Shown: positions 30,523-33,891 of the stretch, in pieces
Layout: the number at the start of each line of letters is the position of its first letter
Position numbering within the stretch: position 1 is the stretch's first letter
NCBI GenBank assembly: GCA_049431945.1
Contig: JBMTDJ010000017.1
Span: 1 to 33,891, forward strand
Direction: 5' to 3'
DNA length: 33,891 nucleotides
Origin: Mxb001 sp049431945
GTDB lineage: Bacteria; Actinomycetota; Actinomycetes; S36-B12
The notes under the pieces: model-generated
Databases searched by the model: none
What the model saw: the letters and a program-made list of their open reading frames with translations, nothing else
What the model was told of the DNA's origin: nothing
Program-made: the position numbers and the translations under genes

Positions 30523-32385
30523 GTGACTGCAACCCGCTCCGACCTTCGCAATGTCGCCATCGTCGCTCACGTCGACCATGGCAAGACCACCCTCGTCGAC
30601 GCCATGCTCTGGCAGTCCGGTGCCTTCCGCGCCAACCAGGATGTCGACGACCGGGTCATGGACTCGATGGATCTCGAGCGCGAGAAGGGCATCACGATCC
30701 TGGCCAAGAACACCTCGGTGAGGTACGCCGGACCGGCGGCTCCCGAGGGTGGCGTGACCTTCAACATCATCGACACCCCCGGACACGCGGACTTCGGCGG
30801 CGAAGTTGAGCGCGGACTGGAGATGGTGGACGGCGTTGTCCTGCTCGTCGACGCCTCCGAGGGTCCGTTGCCGCAGACTCGCTTCGTCCTGCGGAAGGCG
30901 CTGGCGAAGAGGCTCCCCGTCGTCCTCGTCATCAACAAGGTCGACCGCACAGACGCGCGCATCGCTGAGGTGGTCGACGAGGCCTACGAGCTCTTCCTCG
31001 ACCTCGATGCGACAGACGAGCAGATTGACTTCCCCATCGTCTACACCAGCGCCAAGGCTGGTCGCGCGTCCCGTGAGCGGCCCGACGACGGCGGAATGCC
31101 AGCGGAGGACAGCCTGGAGCCGCTCTTCGCGACTCTCATCGAGGCGATCCCGGCTCCGTCGTACGACGAGAACGCGCCCCTGCAGGCGCATGTCACCAAC
31201 CTCGACGCCTCGCCCTACCTTGGCCGTCTCGCGCTGTGCCGCGTGCACCAGGGCACGATCCGCAAGGGCCAGCAGGTCGCATGGATGAAGGCTGACGGAT
31301 CTGTTGAGCGGGCGAAGGTCGTCGAGTTGCTCATGACCGAGGCCCTCGATCGTGTGCCAGTGGACAGCGCGGGCCCCGGCGACATCATCGCTGTGGCCGG
31401 CATCCCCGAGATCACGATCGGGGACACCCTCGCCGACCCAGAGAATCCGATCGCGCTACCCGTCATCACCGTCGATGAGCCGTCGATCTCGATGACGATC
31501 GGCATCAACACCTCGCCCCTGGCCGGGCGCAGCGGCGGCACCAAGCTCACCGCCAGCATGGTGAAGTCTCGTCTGGATCAGGAGCTCATCGGCAATGTCT
31601 CGATCCGAGTCCTGCCGACCGAGCGACCGGACACCTGGGAGGTGCAGGGCCGCGGCGAGCTGCAGCTCGCAATCCTCGTGGAGATGATGAAGCGGGAGGG
31701 CTTCGAACTCACCGTCGGCAAGCCGCAGGTGGTGACGCGCATGATCGACGGCAAGCTCCACGAGCCGATGGAGCGGCTGTCCGTGGACATCCCCGAGGAC
31801 TACCTCGGCGTCGTGACTCAGCTGATGGCCCTTCGCAAGGGCCGCATGGAGCAGATGGTCAATCACGGCACGGGATGGGTGCGCATGGACTATCTCGTGC
31901 CCGCGCGAGGACTCATCGGATTCCGCACAGAGTTCCTCACCGAGACGCGGGGCACGGGACTGCTCCACCATGTGTTCGACCGCTATGAGCCCTGGCACGG
32001 CGAATTGCGCACACGTCCGTCCGGTTCGCTCGTCGCGGACCGCACCGGACCTACCACAGGTTTTGCCCTCGCCAACCTCCAGGAGCGCGGCACGATGTTC
32101 GTCGGGCCCGGCACGGATGTCTACGAGGGCATGATCGTGGGCGAGAACTCCCGATCGGATGACCTCGACGTCAACCCGACGAAGGAGAAGAAGCTCACCA
32201 ACATGCGCCAGTCGTCGGGCGATGTCCTCGTCCCGCTGATCCCGCACAAGCAGCTGTCGCTCGAGCAGGCGCTGGAGTTCTGCCGCGAGGACGAATGCGT
32301 CGAGGTCACCCCCAGCGCCGTACGAATCCGCAAGGTCCAGTTGGCCGCGACCGACCGGGCCAAGGCGCGCTCGCGCTCGAAGTAG
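30523..32385 (+). CDS. typA: translational GTPase TypA/BipA
   Basis: A 620-residue ribosome-binding GTPase of the elongation-factor G-like group, involved in stress and cold growth and late 50S assembly. G1 is AHVDHGKTT, G2 lies in REKGITILAKNTSV, G3 is DTPGHADFGGEV, G4 is NKVDR and G5 YTSAKAG. Domain II, the EF-G-like C-terminal blocks and the TypA-specific end (GRSDDLDVNPTKEKK in this protein reads SRSDDLDVNPTKEKK, then LTNMRQSSGD) are all present. GTG 30523 is 6 nt after TAGGGT, whose TAG is also the stop of the Nudix gene. The length is close to E. coli BipA (607). Confidence 0.96.
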   Translation: MTATRSDLRNVAIVAHVDHGKTTLVDAMLWQSGAFRANQDVDDRVMDSMDLEREKGITILAKNTSVRYAGPAAPEGGVTFNIIDTPGHADFGGEVERGLEMVDGVVLLVDASEGPLPQTRFVLRKALAKRLPVVLVINKVDRTDARIAEVVDEAYELFLDLDATDEQIDFPIVYTSAKAGRASRERPDDGGMPAEDSLEPLFATLIEAIPAPSYDENAPLQAHVTNLDASPYLGRLALCRVHQGTIRKGQQVAWMKADGSVERAKVVELLMTEALDRVPVDSAGPGDIIAVAGIPEITIGDTLADPENPIALPVITVDEPSISMTIGINTSPLAGRSGGTKLTASMVKSRLDQELIGNVSIRVLPTERPDTWEVQGRGELQLAILVEMMKREGFELTVGKPQVVTRMIDGKLHEPMERLSVDIPEDYLGVVTQLMALRKGRMEQMVNHGTGWVRMDYLVPARGLIGFRTEFLTETRGTGLLHHVFDRYEPWHGELRTRPSGSLVADRTGPTTGFALANLQERGTMFVGPGTDVYEGMIVGENSRSDDLDVNPTKEKKLTNMRQSSGDVLVPLIPHKQLSLEQALEFCREDECVEVTPSAVRIRKVQLAATDRAKARSRSK

Positions 32386-32388
32386 GCG

Positions 32389-32397
32389 TTATACACA
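32389..32397 (+). promoter_or_regulatory. perfect DnaA box TTATACACA
   Basis: TTATACACA, 4 nt after the typA stop codon, matches the TTATNCACA consensus. It is followed by GGGAC-CTTG-GTCCC (32399-32412), a 5-bp stem with a tetraloop that may be part of a typA terminator. Confidence 0.4.
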
Positions 32398-32469
32398 GGG
32401 ACCTTGGTCCCGCTCGGGGGAGCCGGCCTCGTGCTCGCACATTTCGATCAGGTCACGTTCGCGCCTTTA

Positions 32470-32482
32470 GGCGGTAACCGCC
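32470..32482. promoter_or_regulatory. palindrome GGCGGTAACCGCC, candidate operator of the opp-type operon
   Basis: Two 6-bp arms around a single central A form a near-perfect palindrome 83 bp upstream of the permease start. TACTGT at 32515-32520 is a possible -10 downstream, leaving a short leader with GGAGG. The position fits a dimeric repressor site. The rest of the 167-bp gap (32386-32552) shows no gene. Confidence 0.4.
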
Positions 32483-32552
32483 CTGTCAGAGGCCCTTGCG
32501 GGCGTACTGTCGCCCCCGGTGGCCCGGACGGCCAAGACATGGAGGCAGGGAC

Positions 32553-33524
32553 GTGACGGTGACGGTCGCTGAGGCGACGACCGCCCCGGAGGAGATCAAG
32601 GGGCGTTCGCTCACGCAGATCGCGTGGGGGCGGCTGCGTCGTGACAAGACCTTCATCGCCTCGGCGATCATCCTCGCGATCATCGTGCTCGTCGCGATCT
32701 TCGCGCCGGTCATTACTGGCTGGATGGGCATCGATCCCTATTCGCTCGACAAGACCGCGATCGATCCCGCAGGCGGCAAGCCGGTAGGACCGTGGGGAGG
32801 CGCGAGCCTCGAGCATCCGCTCGGAGTCGAATGGGGCACGGGGCGCGACATCCTGGCGCGCTTGCTCTACGGCCTGCGCATCTCGCTGCTCATCGCCTTC
32901 GCGGCCACGATCCTCGTCGTCATCCTCGGGACGCTCTTCGGCATCATCTCCGGCTACGCGCGCGGCTTCACCGATGCCGCGATCGGCCGATTCATGGACC
33001 TGATCCTCGCCTTCCCCTTCCTCCTCATCATCCTGGCGCTGTCGGGAGCCATGACACAGCGCCTCACCGCCCTCGGCGTACCAGAGGGCAATGCGTCGCG
33101 CATCACGTATCTCATCCTCGTGCTCGGCATCTTCGGCTGGCCCTATCTCGCTCGCATCGTGCGCGGTGAGGTCCTGAGCCTGCGCGAGCGAGAGTTCGTC
33201 GAGGCCGCGATCGCCATGGGGGCGAGCACGCCGCGCATCCTCTTCCGAGAGATCCTGCCCAACCTCTGGGCGCCGATCCTCGTCTACGCGACGCTGCTCC
33301 TGCCGGTCTACATCGCCACCGAGGCAGTGCTGTCCTTCCTCGGCGTCGGCGTTCTCCCGCCGGAGCCATCCTTCGGCGCCATGCTCTCGGAGAGCGTGCA
33401 GTTCTTCCAGCTCGTTCCGAGCTACCTCTTCATCCCGGGCACACTGCTCGTCATCGTGGTCGTCTCCTTCAATCTGGCTGGCGACTCGGTGCGCGACGCG
33501 CTCGATCCGAAGGCGGCGAAGTGA
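32553..33524 (+). CDS. oligopeptide/dipeptide-type ABC transporter permease, OppC/DppC family
   Basis: A 323-residue inner-membrane permease. The N-terminal OppC_N segment has a helix after RLRRDKTFIASAIILAI and ends before HPLGVEWGTGRDILARLLYGLR, the family signature for this class. The ABC permease domain follows with about five more helices, and the ATPase-contacting EAA loop reads EFVEAAIAMGASTPRILFREILP. GTG 32553 has GGAGG 7 nt upstream; a second in-frame GTG at 32559 is possible. The start at 32496 would add residues with no family match. Normally OppB precedes OppC; here the C-type subunit comes first and the binding protein second, so the partner permease and ATPase are expected beyond the window. 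Confidence 0.9.
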   Translation: MTVTVAEATTAPEEIKGRSLTQIAWGRLRRDKTFIASAIILAIIVLVAIFAPVITGWMGIDPYSLDKTAIDPAGGKPVGPWGGASLEHPLGVEWGTGRDILARLLYGLRISLLIAFAATILVVILGTLFGIISGYARGFTDAAIGRFMDLILAFPFLLIILALSGAMTQRLTALGVPEGNASRITYLILVLGIFGWPYLARIVRGEVLSLREREFVEAAIAMGASTPRILFREILPNLWAPILVYATLLLPVYIATEAVLSFLGVGVLPPEPSFGAMLSESVQFFQLVPSYLFIPGTLLVIVVVSFNLAGDSVRDALDPKAAK

Positions 33525-33623
33525 CGCCGCCCACAAGTCTCCCGTCCGACACCGAGCGGCTCGCACGCGAGCCGTGGGAGGAAGGTCGCCGTTGGCGACC
33601 GGCGGTGCAGTGAAGGAGGAAAC

Positions 33624-33891
33624 ATGGTGAAGTCGAAGGCCACTCTCGCGATTGGTGTCGCGGCGGGTGCGCTGATTCTCGCCGCATGTAGCGGCGGGTC
33701 ATCGGATGGGGGAGGCTCGTCCGCTCCCGCGGGTGAGGGTCAGCCGGGCGGCACCCTCACAATCCTGTCCCCGGCCGAGCAGATCCTTTCGCTCGACCCG
33801 CAGGTCATCTACACAGGTGAGGATCTCGCCTTCGCGGGCGCGACCATCATGCGCTCACTGACCGCCTACCAGGTCGCTCCGGGCGATGCCG
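33624..33891 (+). CDS. ABC transporter substrate-binding lipoprotein (SBP_bac_5), 3' end cut by the window
   Basis: The first 89 codons of a substrate-binding protein, open to the window edge. The N-terminus is a lipoprotein signal: basic MVKSKA, a hydrophobic core and the lipobox LAAC at residues 19-22, so the Cys is lipidated and holds the protein outside the membrane. A Gly/Ser-rich linker follows, then GGTLTILSPAEQILSLDPQ and GEDLAFAGATIMRSLTAY, typical of family 5 binding proteins for oligopeptides, nickel or sugars. AAGGAGGA lies 3 nt before the ATG. It is 99 nt after the permease and clearly in the same operon. Confidence 0.92.
   Translation, partial: MVKSKATLAIGVAAGALILAACSGGSSDGGGSSAPAGEGQPGGTLTILSPAEQILSLDPQVIYTGEDLAFAGATIMRSLTAYQVAPGDA

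Noticed and set aside
29434..31248. A long minus-strand open frame opposite mutT and typA
   Set aside because: The upper part is antisense to two well-supported genes. The real gene starts at ATG 30063 with a Shine-Dalgarno.

Overview
This is a dense, high-GC stretch of ordinary chromosome. It most likely comes from a member of the Actinomycetota. The evidence is the actinobacterial gene set and gene order: an Rv1086-type cis-prenyltransferase followed by a PIN-PhoH (PhoH2) protein, IspH facing a DUF6542 membrane protein and RmuC ahead of YchF, DUF4245, and a short-Q-loop CydAB. A large number of genes also appear to be read from leaderless mRNAs. I see no tRNA or rRNA gene, insertion sequence, phage gene, CRISPR array or toxin-rich island. 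I cannot place the organism more finely from sequence alone.

Layout. 1-98: possible tail of a gene cut by the window edge. 82-648 (-): GNAT acetyltransferase. 696-3115 (+): cydAB, the bd-type terminal oxidase. 3131-5326 (-): VC1184-type cysteine desulfurase-like enzyme, then a quinone-oxidoreductase-like dehydrogenase. 5375-7258 (+): membrane-anchored beta-propeller of unknown role. 7247-8987 (-): DUF805 protein, then an S51-peptidase-like protein fused to a cysteinyl-tRNA-synthetase-type tail. 9079-11606 (+): class C beta-lactamase-like hydrolase, a small unknown protein, an SMR efflux pump and a GNAT enzyme. 11610-12850 (-): prephenate dehydratase and a VOC protein. 13048-18556 (+): DUF255 thioredoxin-fold protein, cis-prenyltransferase, PhoH2 and a secreted double-domain muralytic enzyme. 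18553-27178: mostly single genes in alternating orientation (fumarase, PfkB kinase, GlpX, DUF4245, XseAB, IspH, DUF6542, RmuC). 27251-29392 (+): YchF and three small proteins. 29434-30063 (-): two-TM membrane protein. 30107-32385 (+): Nudix hydrolase and TypA/BipA. 32553 to the end (+): start of an oligopeptide-type ABC transporter operon.

Themes. Cell-envelope building (cis-prenyltransferase, muralytic enzyme, IspH supplying isoprenoid precursors), central carbon metabolism (fumarase, GlpX, PfkB), respiration (CydAB), DNA and nucleotide maintenance (XseAB, RmuC, MutT-like Nudix) and translation GTPases (YchF, TypA) sit side by side as independent short transcription units.

The most striking pattern is the promoter architecture. 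Nearly every first gene of a unit has a hexamer of the form (T/C)A-N3-T exactly about 6 nt before its ATG or GTG and no Shine-Dalgarno. Clear Shine-Dalgarno sequences appear mainly at downstream operon genes. This pattern also fixed many start codons here. Several -10 hexamers reuse the TAG stop codon of the gene before. Other points worth a look are the S51/CysRS-tail fusion, a leaderless eight-codon ORF coupled to mutT, two perfect DnaA boxes in intergenic DNA, and small ORFs with non-standard starts. I did not find a clear new multi-gene system.
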